Source of the DNA: Candidatus Binatia bacterium
Lineage (GTDB): Bacteria; Desulfobacterota; Binatia; UBA9968; JAJDTQ01
Direction of reading: 5' to 3'
Assembly: GCA_022824205.1 (NCBI GenBank)
Contig: JAJEAI010000155.1
Span: 1 to 48,931, forward strand
DNA: 48,931 nt
The translations under genes were made by a program, and so were the position numbers. Below are positions 38,802 to 47,415 of the stretch, piece after piece. Position 1 is the first letter of the stretch, and the number at the start of each line of letters is the position of its first letter. The notes under the pieces were generated by a model. The model ran no database searches, was not told where the DNA came from, and saw nothing but the letters and a program-made list of their open reading frames with translations.

Positions 38802-41351
38802 TCAATCGCGGTGTCTTCGCAACAGTGCCAGCACCCGTTCGGGGGTCACCGGCGTCTCGGATATCTCTATCCGGGCGACGGGCCGCAGGGCGTCCACCAC
38901 GGCGTTGGCCACGGCCACGGGCGGGGCGATGGCGCCGCCTTCGCCGATGCCCTTGAGGCCCAGCGGGTTGAGCGGGGAGGGGGTTTCGATGTGCACCTGC
39001 CGGATGGCGGGCACCTCGCCGCAGGTGGGCACCAGGTAGTCCAGGAAGGTGCCGGTGAGGAGCTGTCCCAGGTCGTCGTAGACGAACTCCTCGTAGAGCG
39101 CGCCGCCGATGCCCTGGGCGACGCCGCCGCGCACCTGACCTTCCACGAACAGGGGGTTGATGGCCGGTCCCGAGTCGTGCGCCACCGCGTAGTCCAGGAG
39201 CTTCACTTCTCCCGTACCCGCGTCCACCTCCACCACCGCCACGTGGGCGGCGTGGGCCCAGGTGACCGTCTGCGGGACGTAGTAGTAGGTAGCCTCCAGG
39301 TTGGGTTCCATGCCCTCGGGGAGCTTCGAGGCCCAGCCCGGCACCGCGGCTCCGGCCAGCTCGGCCAGGGAAATGCCGTGTTCGGGGCGCTCCTCCACGA
39401 AGACCCGGCCGCCGCGCGTGGCGAGATCGTCCGGGTTGGCTTCCAGCAGGTGGCCGGCCAGCTCGAACACCTTGGCCTTGAGACGGCGGGTGGCTTCGTG
39501 TATGGCGGTGCCGGCGTTGACCGTGCTGCGGCTGGCGAAGGTGCCGATGCCGTAGCGGATGGCGTCGGTATCGCCGCCCACCACGGTGACGTCTTCCGGT
39601 GCGACCTCCCAGAGGTCGGCGGTGAGCTGCGAAAACACGGTCTCGTGGCCCTGTCCGTGGCCGCTGGCGCCCACCGAAACCAGCAGCTTGCCCGAGGAGT
39701 CCACCTCGACCCGCGCGCCCTCGAAGGAGCCCACCCCCGTCCCCTCGGTGTAGAAGCCGATGCCGACCCCCACGTAGTGCCCGTCGCGCGAGGCTCGGCC
39801 GTCACGAAGGGGGGTGCATGACAAATTTGTCGGACGGGATTCAGCAGACGGTCGCGCGACGTTCCCGGTCTGCTCTTGACGGGCGGTGTCGGTGTCGCCG
39901 GGTCCGTCCCCTCCGGGCGCGGTTCGCGCGTGACGCTCCGCCTCGGCGCCGCGAGCGGCCTCCGGCTCGGCGGCGGCGCTCCTCTGCCGTGCGCGCACCT
40001 CGTCGTACCCGCACGCGTCCAGGGCCTTGCGCAGGGTCGCCGGGAAGTCGCCGTTGTCGTAGCGCACGGGCATGCCGTCGCGGTAGAGGACGCCGGCGTC
40101 GTACGGGATCTCCTCTGGCTGCACGAAGTTGCGGAAGCGTACCTCGGCCGGGTCGAGTTCCAACTCGCCGGCGATGCGGTCGATGCAGCGTTCCATGACG
40201 AACACCGCCTCGGGGCGGCCGGCGCCTCGGTAGGGCGCATTGGGCACCTTGTTGGTGGTCACGCAGGTGCCGGTGACGGCCAGGTTGGGGACGCGGTACG
40301 GCCCCTGAAGGTGCGCCGAGGTGTTGTACGCGTCGGTGAGGCCCATGGGGTTGTAGGCGCCGTTGTCCAGCAGGAAGCGGTCTTTGAGGGCCAGGATGCG
40401 GCCGTCGCCGTCGAACGCCAGCTCCACGTAGTGGATCTGGTCCCTGGCGTGGGCGGTGCTGATGAAGTGCTCGCGCCGGTCCTCGATCCACTGCACCGGC
40501 CGGCCCAGCTCCAGGGCAAGGTAGGACACCAGCACTTCCTCGGGGTAGACCACCACCTTGGGCCCGAACCCGCCGCCCACGTGGGGCGCCACCACCCGGA
40601 TGGCTTCCTCGGCCAGTCCCAGTTGCCCGGCGATCTGCCGGCGCACGCTGTGGGGCACCTGGGTGGAGGACCACACGGTCAGGCGGCGCGGCTTGACCTC
40701 GGCCATGGCCACGACGCCCCGTCCCTCCATGGGAATGCCGCCGTGGCGCCGGTGGTGCAGGCGTTCCTCGATGCGGTGGGGCGCGTCCGCCAAGGCCCGG
40801 TCCACGTCGCCCTTGGCGATGCTGAAGTGGAACACCACGTTGTCGCCGGCGTCCTCGTGGATGCGCACCGCGTCCGGCGCCAGCGCGGCCTCCGGGTCCA
40901 CCACCGGCGACAGCTCCTCGTAGTCCACGGCAATGCCGTCGAGCGCGTCCTCGGCCTTGTAGCGGTCCTCGGCCACCACCATGGCCACGGGCTCGCCCAC
41001 GTAGCGTACCTTGTCCAGGGCCAGCACCCGGGCGCGCGGTCCCTTGAGCACGGGCTTGATGGCGTTGAGCCACGGGGCCGGATGGAACTCGAAGCTGGGA
41101 GGAAAGGGCGCGATGGCGTCGCGCACGTCCGCGCCCGTGAGCACCCGCACCACCCCCGGCATCGAAAGCGCCGCGCTCACGTCGATGCCGCGGATACGCG
41201 CGTGGGCGTGCGGACTCCGCAGCACCGCCGCGTGCAGCATCCCCGGAAACCGCAGGTCGCCGACGTAGCTTCCGCGCCCGCGCAGCAACGGCTCCGCCTC
41301 GCGCATGAGGATGCTGCGCCCCATGTGGCGTGTGGCGCCCTGGTCCTTCAT
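38802..41351 (-). CDS. Xanthine dehydrogenase/CO dehydrogenase-family molybdopterin subunit
   Basis: An 849-residue large (Mo) subunit of a molybdenum hydroxylase. N-terminal RILMREAEPLLRGRGSYVGD-type start (SILMREAEPLLRGRG); Moco-binding loops HVGGGFGPK, NAPYRGAGRPEAVFVMERC and SGHGQGHETVFSQLTADLW; catalytic Glu in GLKGIGEGGAIAPP. Start ATG 41351, with 41324 possible. Residues about 460-520, between RARQRSAA and GHYVGVGIGFYTEG, form an Ala/Arg/Glu/Gly-rich insertion not expected in this family. The partner FAD and [2Fe-2S] subunits are not encoded nearby, so they must be elsewhere or absent. Likely role: hydroxylation or oxidation of an aromatic, heterocyclic or aldehyde substrate. Confidence 0.9.
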   Translation of the reverse strand: MKDQGATRHMGRSILMREAEPLLRGRGSYVGDLRFPGMLHAAVLRSPHAHARIRGIDVSAALSMPGVVRVLTGADVRDAIAPFPPSFEFHPAPWLNAIKPVLKGPRARVLALDKVRYVGEPVAMVVAEDRYKAEDALDGIAVDYEELSPVVDPEAALAPDAVRIHEDAGDNVVFHFSIAKGDVDRALADAPHRIEERLHHRRHGGIPMEGRGVVAMAEVKPRRLTVWSSTQVPHSVRRQIAGQLGLAEEAIRVVAPHVGGGFGPKVVVYPEEVLVSYLALELGRPVQWIEDRREHFISTAHARDQIHYVELAFDGDGRILALKDRFLLDNGAYNPMGLTDAYNTSAHLQGPYRVPNLAVTGTCVTTNKVPNAPYRGAGRPEAVFVMERCIDRIAGELELDPAEVRFRNFVQPEEIPYDAGVLYRDGMPVRYDNGDFPATLRKALDACGYDEVRARQRSAAAEPEAARGAEAERHARTAPGGDGPGDTDTARQEQTGNVARPSAESRPTNLSCTPLRDGRASRDGHYVGVGIGFYTEGTGVGSFEGARVEVDSSGKLLVSVGASGHGQGHETVFSQLTADLWEVAPEDVTVVGGDTDAIRYGIGTFASRSTVNAGTAIHEATRRLKAKVFELAGHLLEANPDDLATRGGRVFVEERPEHGISLAELAGAAVPGWASKLPEGMEPNLEATYYYVPQTVTWAHAAHVAVVEVDAGTGEVKLLDYAVAHDSGPAINPLFVEGQVRGGVAQGIGGALYEEFVYDDLGQLLTGTFLDYLVPTCGEVPAIRQVHIETPSPLNPLGLKGIGEGGAIAPPVAVANAVVDALRPVARIEISETPVTPERVLALLRRHRD

Positions 41352-41437
41352 GGTGTCACTACCAAGTTCTTCTCCGTCACTCGCCCTCGGTGGCACTCAC
41401 ACTTCCGTCATCCTGCTCACACCCACGCCCCGAATCG

Positions 41438-41656
41438 TCATTCCCGCAAAAGCATGCCCCCGACCCCGATCGGGGGCGGGAATCCATGGGTGGTGGGTTG
41501 TGGCGGCCTCATGGCCGGGCCCCACCTTGCCTGGATTCCCGCCCCCGATCGGGGTCGGGGGCATGCTTTTGCGGGAATGACTCATTGGAGTTCCGCGGGA
41601 TTCCGTAACTACCAGACATCATTGAACAGGTTTTTGTTTTCATATCAATGACGATT
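41438..41656. repeat. Composite palindromic repeat with expanded hairpin and AT-rich tail (copy C)
   Basis: Same plan as 3657-3832, but each arm carries an extra palindromic insert: left ATTCCCGCAAAAGCATGCCC then CCGACCCCGATCGGGGGCGG; right the inverse (about 41529-41581). The interior TTGTGGCGGCCTCATGGCCG and the tail GACTCATTGGAGTTCCGCGG, ATTCCGTAACTACC, TCATTGA...TCATATCAATGACGA to 41656 match copy A. The rest of the 443-base gap to 41794 shows no gene. Confidence 0.85.
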
Positions 41657-41794
41657 CCGGGTGGTTGATGCCATTTCGTGTCCAGGCAGAGCGTACCCTG
41701 GATCGCGGGAACCGGCATGAATAGTACGTCGCGGCTTCACGGTTCGACGTATCCTGGTTCGCGGTAAGGACGTACGAGGCTGGGTGGCTCCACC

Positions 41795-42478
41795 TCAGAT
41801 CGTCCAGATGTCGTACAGCAGCTCCATGCGCCGGAACATCATCTCCCGGGTCTGTTGCTGCAGGTTGGCCGAGGTGAGGTAGCGGCGCGCGATCTCCTCC
41901 GCCAGCGAACCGTGCTCCTCGTCGGCCTCCACGTGCACGGTGAAAAAGCGCACGGACTCCGGCGACATGCCGTAGCTCTCCATGAACCCCTTGCCCAGCA
42001 ACGCCGCGGCCGGACCGAAGGTGCCCTCCGCGCCTATCTGGGCCGCCATCACCACGAACCACGGATGCGTATGGATCACCAACTCTGCGAAGTAAAGATG
42101 CGCGGCCGTGGCCGGCAGCAACCGCGGGTTCTCCAGGTCCGCCCGCGTGAGCCCGATGGCCTCGGCGAACTCCACGAACATGTCCGGATGACCGGTAGCG
42201 CCCGGCAGCAGGCCGCGGGTTTCCTCCTCGGCCACTTCGAACAGCTTGGGGGCGTATTCGGGGTCGCTGCACGCCACGTAGCGCAGCAGGGCGATGCGCG
42301 GCACCGCGGCGCGGAACTGGTAGTCCTGTATCGCCCAAGTGCGGATGTGGTCCATGGAGGCCGTGCCTTCGCAAATGGCCTTCACGAACGGGTGGTTGAT
42401 GCGCAGCTTGTGGAACGTGGCGATCTCTTCCTTGAGTTGCTCGACGAACTCGTCGGACGACGGGGTGATGCCGCTCAT
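41795..42478 (-). CDS. Haem-oxygenase-like iron-containing redox enzyme, second copy
   Basis: A 227-residue helical protein of the TenA/PqqC/HDO superfamily. Candidate metal ligands: FEVAEEETRGLLPGATGHPD, HLYFAELVIHTHPWFVVMA and VHVEADEEHGSLAEEIARRY. The N-terminus FHKLRINHPFVKAICEGTAS resembles TenA/PqqC proteins, but thiaminase residues are not evident. AGGAGG precedes ATG 42478. It is transcribed towards the molybdenum-hydroxylase gene and divergently from the Liv-type transporter operon. The enzyme class is probable; substrate unknown. Confidence 0.8.
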   Translation of the reverse strand: MSGITPSSDEFVEQLKEEIATFHKLRINHPFVKAICEGTASMDHIRTWAIQDYQFRAAVPRIALLRYVACSDPEYAPKLFEVAEEETRGLLPGATGHPDMFVEFAEAIGLTRADLENPRLLPATAAHLYFAELVIHTHPWFVVMAAQIGAEGTFGPAAALLGKGFMESYGMSPESVRFFTVHVEADEEHGSLAEEIARRYLTSANLQQQTREMMFRRMELLYDIWTI

Positions 42479-42751
42479 GCGCGTGCCTCCTGTGACGAAG
42501 GGTTGAAATACGCGTAAGGCTATAGGCTTTGCCGCAAGAATGCGAGTTGGCGCGCCCGCGTTGAGACGGGCCCCCGGGTCGGGTATCCTCCGGTTGTCAC
42601 GCCGTAACGGCCCAGGGTGTCGATGATGAACGGAACCTCGCTTGCAAGGCGCGCCTTCCCTCCGGAACGCGCCCGCGCCGGTACCATCCCTGATGCCCGC
42701 GACAGGGTCCGCGATATCCCGTTCCCGCGGGGCGAGAAGGAGCGGCGGCCA

Positions 42752-42780
42752 TTGCCGTGTCAACGACAGGAGTGTTAAGA
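42752..42780 (+). promoter_or_regulatory. Candidate promoter of the Liv-type operon
   Basis: TTGCCG (42752-42757), a 17-base spacer and TTAAGA (42775-42780), about 45 bases before the ATG of the binding-protein gene. Moderate match only. The rest of 42479-42823 is non-coding, with no recognised repeat. Confidence 0.35.
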
Positions 42781-42823
42781 TCCAGCCGCGCCCGAGGGCG
42801 CCGGACTTGAAGGAGGTAACACC

Positions 42824-44014
42824 ATGAGGATTTCCAGGCTTCTGGCCGCATTGTTTGCGGCTCTGTTGATCGCGGCCGGGGCGGCGTGGGCCGAAACCGT
42901 CAAGGTCGGCGTGATCCTTCCGTACTCCGGTCCCAACGCGCAACTGGGACAGCAGGTGGACCGGGGCTTCGAGCTTTACCAGAAGCTTCACGCCAAGGGC
43001 ACCGGGGGGCACAAGATCGAGATCATCAAGCGCGACAGCACCGGCCCCAAGGCCGACGTGGCCAAGCGCCTGGCCACCGAGCTGATCACCCGCGACAAGA
43101 TCGACATTCTCGCCGGGGTGGTGTACTCCAACAACGCCTTCGCCATCTCCGACGTGACGCGCAAGGCCAAGGTGCCGTTCCTCATCATGAACGCCGGGAC
43201 CTCGGCCATCACCACGCGCTCTCCCTACACCGCCCGCGTGTCGTTCACCATGTGGCAGGCGGCGTACCCGCTCGGCAAGCACGCCTACGAGAAGATGAAC
43301 ATCCGCACCGCGGCCGTGGCCTACGCCAACTACTCGCCGGGCAAGGACAGCAAGACCGCGTTCACCAAGGCTTTCACCGCCGCGGGCGGCAAGGTGGTGG
43401 CGGACATCCCGTTCCCGTTTCCCAAGATCCCGGACTTCACGCCGTTCCTGCAGTCGGTGAAGGATGCCAAGCCGGATGCGCTCTACGTGTTCATTCCCGC
43501 CGGCAAGTGGGCCACCGGCGTCATGAAGACCTACGACGACCTGGGAATGCGGGCGGCGGGCATCGAGCTCATCGGCCCGGGCGACATCACCCAGGACTCG
43601 GAGCTGCCCAACATGGGAGAGGTTCCCCTGGGCGTCGTCACCATGCATCACTACTCGGCGGCGGCGGACAGGGCCGAGAACAAGGCTTTCGTGAAGGCCT
43701 GGAAGGAAGCCTACGGCGCCGACAGCACGCCGGACTTTTTCAGCGTCCAGGGTTGGGACGGCATGGCCGCCATCCACGAGGTGGTGCGGCGCCTGAACGG
43801 CGAGATCGACGCCGACAAGGCCCTGGCGGTGTGGAAGGGGTGGAAGTTCGCGAGCCCGCGCGGTCCCATCATGATCGATCCCGAGACGCGCGACATCGTG
43901 CAGAACCAGTATCTGCGCAAGGTCGAGAAGCGCGGCGGCGCCCTCGCCAACATCGAGACCGACACGCTCGAGATGGTCAAGGACCCGTGGAAGGAGCTTG
44001 AGAACAAGAAGTAG
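42824..44014 (+). CDS. Branched-chain amino acid-type ABC transporter substrate-binding protein
   Basis: A 396-residue periplasmic receptor of the LivJ/type-I leucine-binding family (Peripla_BP_6). Signal peptide about 1-23 (LLAALFAALLIAAGAAWAE), then VKVGVILPYSGPNAQLGQQV, the family-typical start of the mature protein, and DILAGVVYSNNAFAISDV plus PDFTPFLQSVKDAKPDALYV. A strong ribosome-binding site AAGGAGGT precedes ATG 42824. First gene of a five-gene operon. In catabolic neighbourhoods such receptors often bind aromatic acids or amides rather than Leu/Ile/Val; the ligand cannot be told here. Confidence 0.93.
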   Translation: MRISRLLAALFAALLIAAGAAWAETVKVGVILPYSGPNAQLGQQVDRGFELYQKLHAKGTGGHKIEIIKRDSTGPKADVAKRLATELITRDKIDILAGVVYSNNAFAISDVTRKAKVPFLIMNAGTSAITTRSPYTARVSFTMWQAAYPLGKHAYEKMNIRTAAVAYANYSPGKDSKTAFTKAFTAAGGKVVADIPFPFPKIPDFTPFLQSVKDAKPDALYVFIPAGKWATGVMKTYDDLGMRAAGIELIGPGDITQDSELPNMGEVPLGVVTMHHYSAAADRAENKAFVKAWKEAYGADSTPDFFSVQGWDGMAAIHEVVRRLNGEIDADKALAVWKGWKFASPRGPIMIDPETRDIVQNQYLRKVEKRGGALANIETDTLEMVKDPWKELENKK

Positions 44015-44019
44015 CGTGC

Positions 44020-44880
44020 GTGATCAATTCCCTCGTCAGCATTGCGTTCGACGGCCTCGCGTTCGCAATGGTCCTGTTCATCATCTCGGTGGGGCTCTCC
44101 GTGACCATGGGTCTCATGGGCTTCGTGAACCTGGCCCACGGCATGTTCGCCATGCTCGGCGGCTACATCGCGGTGTCCTTCATCCGGGAGCTCGGCGTCC
44201 CGTTCCTTCTGGGCGCGCCGCTGGGTTGCGTCGCGGTGGCGCTCATCAGCGTCGTGCTGGAGCGCACGCTCTACCGCCGCCTTTACGGCGGCGACGAGCT
44301 GCAGCAGGTGCTCCTGACCATCGGCCTGGTGTTCATGGGGATTGCCGTGTGCACGTTCCTCTGGGGACCGTTGAACGTGCAGCTCGACGTCCCGTCCTAT
44401 CTCAAGGGGCAGGTTGATCTGGGGTTCCGGCGCTTCCCCACCTACCGCACGTTCATCATCCTGGTGAGCTTCGCGGTGATCATCGCCCTCTGGTACGGGT
44501 TCGAGCGCACGCTGCTCGGGGCCAAGGTGCGCGCCGCCGTGGACAACCAGCGCATGGCCGAGACCGTGGGCATCAACATCCGGCGGCTGTTCACGCTGAC
44601 CTTCGCCCTCGGGAGCGCGCTGGCAGCGCTGGGAGGCGCGCTGGGCACGGAGATTCTGGGGCTGACGCCGACGTATGCCTTGGAATACCTGGTCTATTTC
44701 CTCATCGTAGTGGCGGTGGGTGGCCTCGGCAGCCTGCGGGGGGCCTTCGCGGCGTCCTTGATCTTGGGAGTGGTGGATACCGCGGGGAAGTACTACCTGC
44801 CTGCCTTCGGGGCTTTCTTTATCTTCGCGGTGACCATCATCCTGCTCCTGTGGCGCCCGCAGGGGTTCTACGCCCGATAG
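44020..44880 (+). CDS. livH: ABC transporter permease, LivH type
   Basis: A 286-residue inner-membrane permease with about eight helices. Typical blocks: LSVTMGLMGFVNLAHGMFAM near the N-terminus, RRLYGGDELQQVLLTIGLVF, RAAVDNQRMAETVGINIRRL (cytoplasmic coupling loop) and VAVGGLGSLRGAFAASLILG. GTG 44020 lies six bases after the receptor gene stop. It pairs with LivM to form the channel. Confidence 0.92.
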   Translation: MINSLVSIAFDGLAFAMVLFIISVGLSVTMGLMGFVNLAHGMFAMLGGYIAVSFIRELGVPFLLGAPLGCVAVALISVVLERTLYRRLYGGDELQQVLLTIGLVFMGIAVCTFLWGPLNVQLDVPSYLKGQVDLGFRRFPTYRTFIILVSFAVIIALWYGFERTLLGAKVRAAVDNQRMAETVGINIRRLFTLTFALGSALAALGGALGTEILGLTPTYALEYLVYFLIVVAVGGLGSLRGAFAASLILGVVDTAGKYYLPAFGAFFIFAVTIILLLWRPQGFYAR

Positions 44881-44895
44881 GGGGCCGCGCCGCCC

Positions 44896-45879
44896 ATGGA
44901 ACAGCCGGCTTACCAGAACCCGCTTCGCACCGGCGCCATGCGTCCCGCGGAGCTGCTCCCCTGGCTGGCGGCCGGCTCGGGGTTCTTCCTGTTCCCCGAC
45001 TACCTGCAACTGGGTGCCCAGATCCTCATCATGGTGCTCTTCGCCATGTCGCTGGACATGATCCTGGGCTACGCGGGCATCGTGTCCCTGGGCCACGCGG
45101 CCCTGTTCGGCACCGGGGCGTACACCGCCGGCATTCTTTCGGCGCACATCGGCTGGAGCGAACCCCTGAGCGGGTTGGTGATCGCCGGGCTGGTGGCGGG
45201 AGTCGTGGGCCTCGTGTGCGGCGCCGTGATCCTTTACACGCGCGGGCTGACCCTGTTGATGCTGACGCTGGCGGTAACCATCCTGTTGCAGGAACTGGCC
45301 AACGAGCAGGAGCACTGGACCGGCGGCGACGACGGCCTCCAGGGCGTGGTGATGCAGCCGCTGTTCGGCGTATTCGAGTTCGACCTCTACGGTCGGACCG
45401 CGTACCTGTACGCTCTGGCGGTGCTGTTCGTCGTGTTCCTCGCCGCCCGCGCCATCGTGAACTCGTCCTTCGGCCAGTCGCTGCGGGGCATCCGGGAGAA
45501 CGAACGGCGCATGCACGCCATCGGCTGTCCCGTGTACCGCCAGATGCTGCGCGCCTACACCATCGCCGCGGTCATGGCCGGGGTCGCCGGCGCTCTCCTG
45601 GCGCAGACCACGGAGTTCGTGGCCCTGGACGTGCTCAGCTTCGAGCGTTCCGGCGACGTGATGATCATGCTGATCCTCGGCGGCACCGGCCGCCTGTACG
45701 GCGCCTTCATCGGGGCTCCGCTGTACATGATCCTCCAGGACCAGCTCGCCAAGCTCAGCCCGGAGTACTGGCTCTTCGGCATCGGCGCGCTGCTGGTGGC
45801 CACCATCCTGTACGCCCCCGAGGGCATGCTGGGGCTGGCGGAGCGCCTGCGCGCGTGGGTCCGGCGGGAGGATTCGTGA
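44896..45879 (+). CDS. livM: ABC transporter permease, LivM type
   Basis: A 327-residue permease. MSLDMILGYAGIVSLGHAAL and FGQSLRGIRENERRMHAIGC are the LivM landmarks, followed by RQMLRAYTIAAVMAGVAGAL and GGTGRLYGAFIGAPLYMILQ. About nine to ten membrane helices. ATG 44896, 15 bases after livH. Its stop overlaps the GTG start of the next gene by four bases (GTGA, 45876-45879). Confidence 0.92.
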   Translation: MEQPAYQNPLRTGAMRPAELLPWLAAGSGFFLFPDYLQLGAQILIMVLFAMSLDMILGYAGIVSLGHAALFGTGAYTAGILSAHIGWSEPLSGLVIAGLVAGVVGLVCGAVILYTRGLTLLMLTLAVTILLQELANEQEHWTGGDDGLQGVVMQPLFGVFEFDLYGRTAYLYALAVLFVVFLAARAIVNSSFGQSLRGIRENERRMHAIGCPVYRQMLRAYTIAAVMAGVAGALLAQTTEFVALDVLSFERSGDVMIMLILGGTGRLYGAFIGAPLYMILQDQLAKLSPEYWLFGIGALLVATILYAPEGMLGLAERLRAWVRREDS

Positions 45880-46646
45880 GCGAGCCCCTGCTGGAGGTCC
45901 GGGACCTGTCCAAGAGCTTCGGCGCCCTGGTGGTGGCGGATGCGGTTTCCCTGACGCTGCGGCCCGGCGCCCGGCACGCGCTCATCGGACCCAACGGCGC
46001 GGGCAAGACCACACTGGTGAACCTCATCACCGGCACCGTCGAACCCTCGGGCGGCGTCATCCTGCTGGACGGACACGACATCACCCACTGGCCCCAGGCG
46101 CGCCGGGTGAAGGGTGGGCTCGCGCGCACGTTCCAGATCAACACCCTGTTCCGCGGCCTGAGCGTCCTCGAGAACGTCTGCATGGCGGTCAGCGAGCGAC
46201 GCTCGCTGTCGGCCAGGCTCTGGCGCCGCGCCGATGCGCGGGGCGACGTCATCGCCGAGGCCATGGCGCTCCTCGAATCCGTGAAGCTCGACGCGGACGC
46301 CCAAAGGCAGGTGCGCGAGCTTCCCTATGGCCGGCAGCGGTTGGTGGAGCTGGCCATCGCCCTGGGCCTCCACCCCAAGGTGCTGCTGCTGGACGAGCCC
46401 GCTGCCGGGGTGCCGTCCACCGAGAGTCACGTGCTCCTGGAGGCGGTGGCAGGTCTGCCGGAATCCATTGCCGTGCTGATGATCGAGCACGACATGGACA
46501 TCGTCTTCCGCTTCGCGGAGACGATTACGGTGCTGGTGTCGGGCGCGATCCTCACCGAAGGTACCCCCGCGGAGGTGGGCGCGGACCCGCGGGTCCGGGA
46601 GGTCTATCTGGGCGAGAACGCCGAGTTGCACGGAGGAAGGCGTTGA
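45876..46646 (+). CDS. livG: ABC transporter ATP-binding protein, LivG type
   Basis: A 256-residue ATPase. Walker A IGPNGAGKTTL, Q-loop region LARTFQINTLFRGLSVLENV, the LivG-type signature ELPYGRQRLVELAIAL instead of LSGGQ, Walker B VLLLDEPAAG and H-loop IEHDMDIVFRFA. GTG 45876 overlaps the livM stop; the end overlaps livF by four bases (TTGA). Confidence 0.93.
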   Translation: MSEPLLEVRDLSKSFGALVVADAVSLTLRPGARHALIGPNGAGKTTLVNLITGTVEPSGGVILLDGHDITHWPQARRVKGGLARTFQINTLFRGLSVLENVCMAVSERRSLSARLWRRADARGDVIAEAMALLESVKLDADAQRQVRELPYGRQRLVELAIALGLHPKVLLLDEPAAGVPSTESHVLLEAVAGLPESIAVLMIEHDMDIVFRFAETITVLVSGAILTEGTPAEVGADPRVREVYLGENAELHGGRR

Positions 46647-47386
46647 AGGTCTCCGGGAACAAGGCGCCGGACGGGGTCCCGGTCAAGGCCCTGGACCTCG
46701 CCGGCGTCCATGCCGGCTACGGTCGGACCGTGGTACTGGAGGACATCGACCTGGCCCTCGACCGTGGCGAACGGGTGAGCCTCATCGGCCGCAACGGGGT
46801 GGGGAAGACCACGCTCCTGGGAACCGCCCTGGGCTACACCACGCTCCACTCCGGGCGCATCGAGCTGTCGGGGCGCGACATCTCCGACGCCAGGACCTAT
46901 GACCGCGTACGCGCCGGCCTGGGCCTCGTGCCCCAGGAACGCGAGGTGTTCCCGTCGTTGAGCGTGTACGAGAACCTGGCGGTGGCGCGCCGCGCCGGCG
47001 GCTGGACCTTCGAGCAGGTCTACGAGCTGTTCCCGCAACTGGGCTCGCGCACGACCCACAAGGGCAACCAGCTCTCCGGCGGCGAGCAGCAGATGCTCGC
47101 CATCGCCCGGGCGCTCGTGGGAAACCCCTCGGTGCTGCTCATGGACGAACCCACCGAGGGCCTGGCGCCGGTCATCATCGAGCAGCTTGTGGACGCCATG
47201 CACACCTTGCGCGCCCAGGAAGGGCTCACCATCATCCTGGTGGAGCAGCACACCGGCATCGCCCTGGAGTTCTCCGACCGCACCGTGGTCATGAACCGCG
47301 GCCGCATCGTCTACGACGGCCCCAGCGCCGTCCTGGCCGCCGACGAGCCGCTGCTGAATTCGCTGGTAGGGGTGGCGGGGGAGTGA
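46643..47386 (+). CDS. livF: ABC transporter ATP-binding protein, LivF type
   Basis: A 247-residue ATPase. Walker A IGRNGVGKTTLLG, signature QLSGGEQQMLAIARALVG, Walker B VLLMDEPTEGLAP and H-loop VEQHTGIALEFSDRT. TTG 46643 is used as start, with GGAGGAAGG just before it inside livG; no ATG is suitably placed. Completes the operon, so receptor, two permeases and two ATPases are all present. Confidence 0.93.
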   Translation: MKVSGNKAPDGVPVKALDLAGVHAGYGRTVVLEDIDLALDRGERVSLIGRNGVGKTTLLGTALGYTTLHSGRIELSGRDISDARTYDRVRAGLGLVPQEREVFPSLSVYENLAVARRAGGWTFEQVYELFPQLGSRTTHKGNQLSGGEQQMLAIARALVGNPSVLLMDEPTEGLAPVIIEQLVDAMHTLRAQEGLTIILVEQHTGIALEFSDRTVVMNRGRIVYDGPSAVLAADEPLLNSLVGVAGE

Positions 47387-47415
47387 CCGTCATCGCCACC
47401 CGCGTGCACCTGCCA

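Noticed and set aside
42479-43777. Fusion of the haem-oxygenase-like protein with a 430-residue N-terminal part
   Set aside because: The extra part is the antisense of the Liv-type binding protein; AGGAGG and ATG 42478 define the real start.
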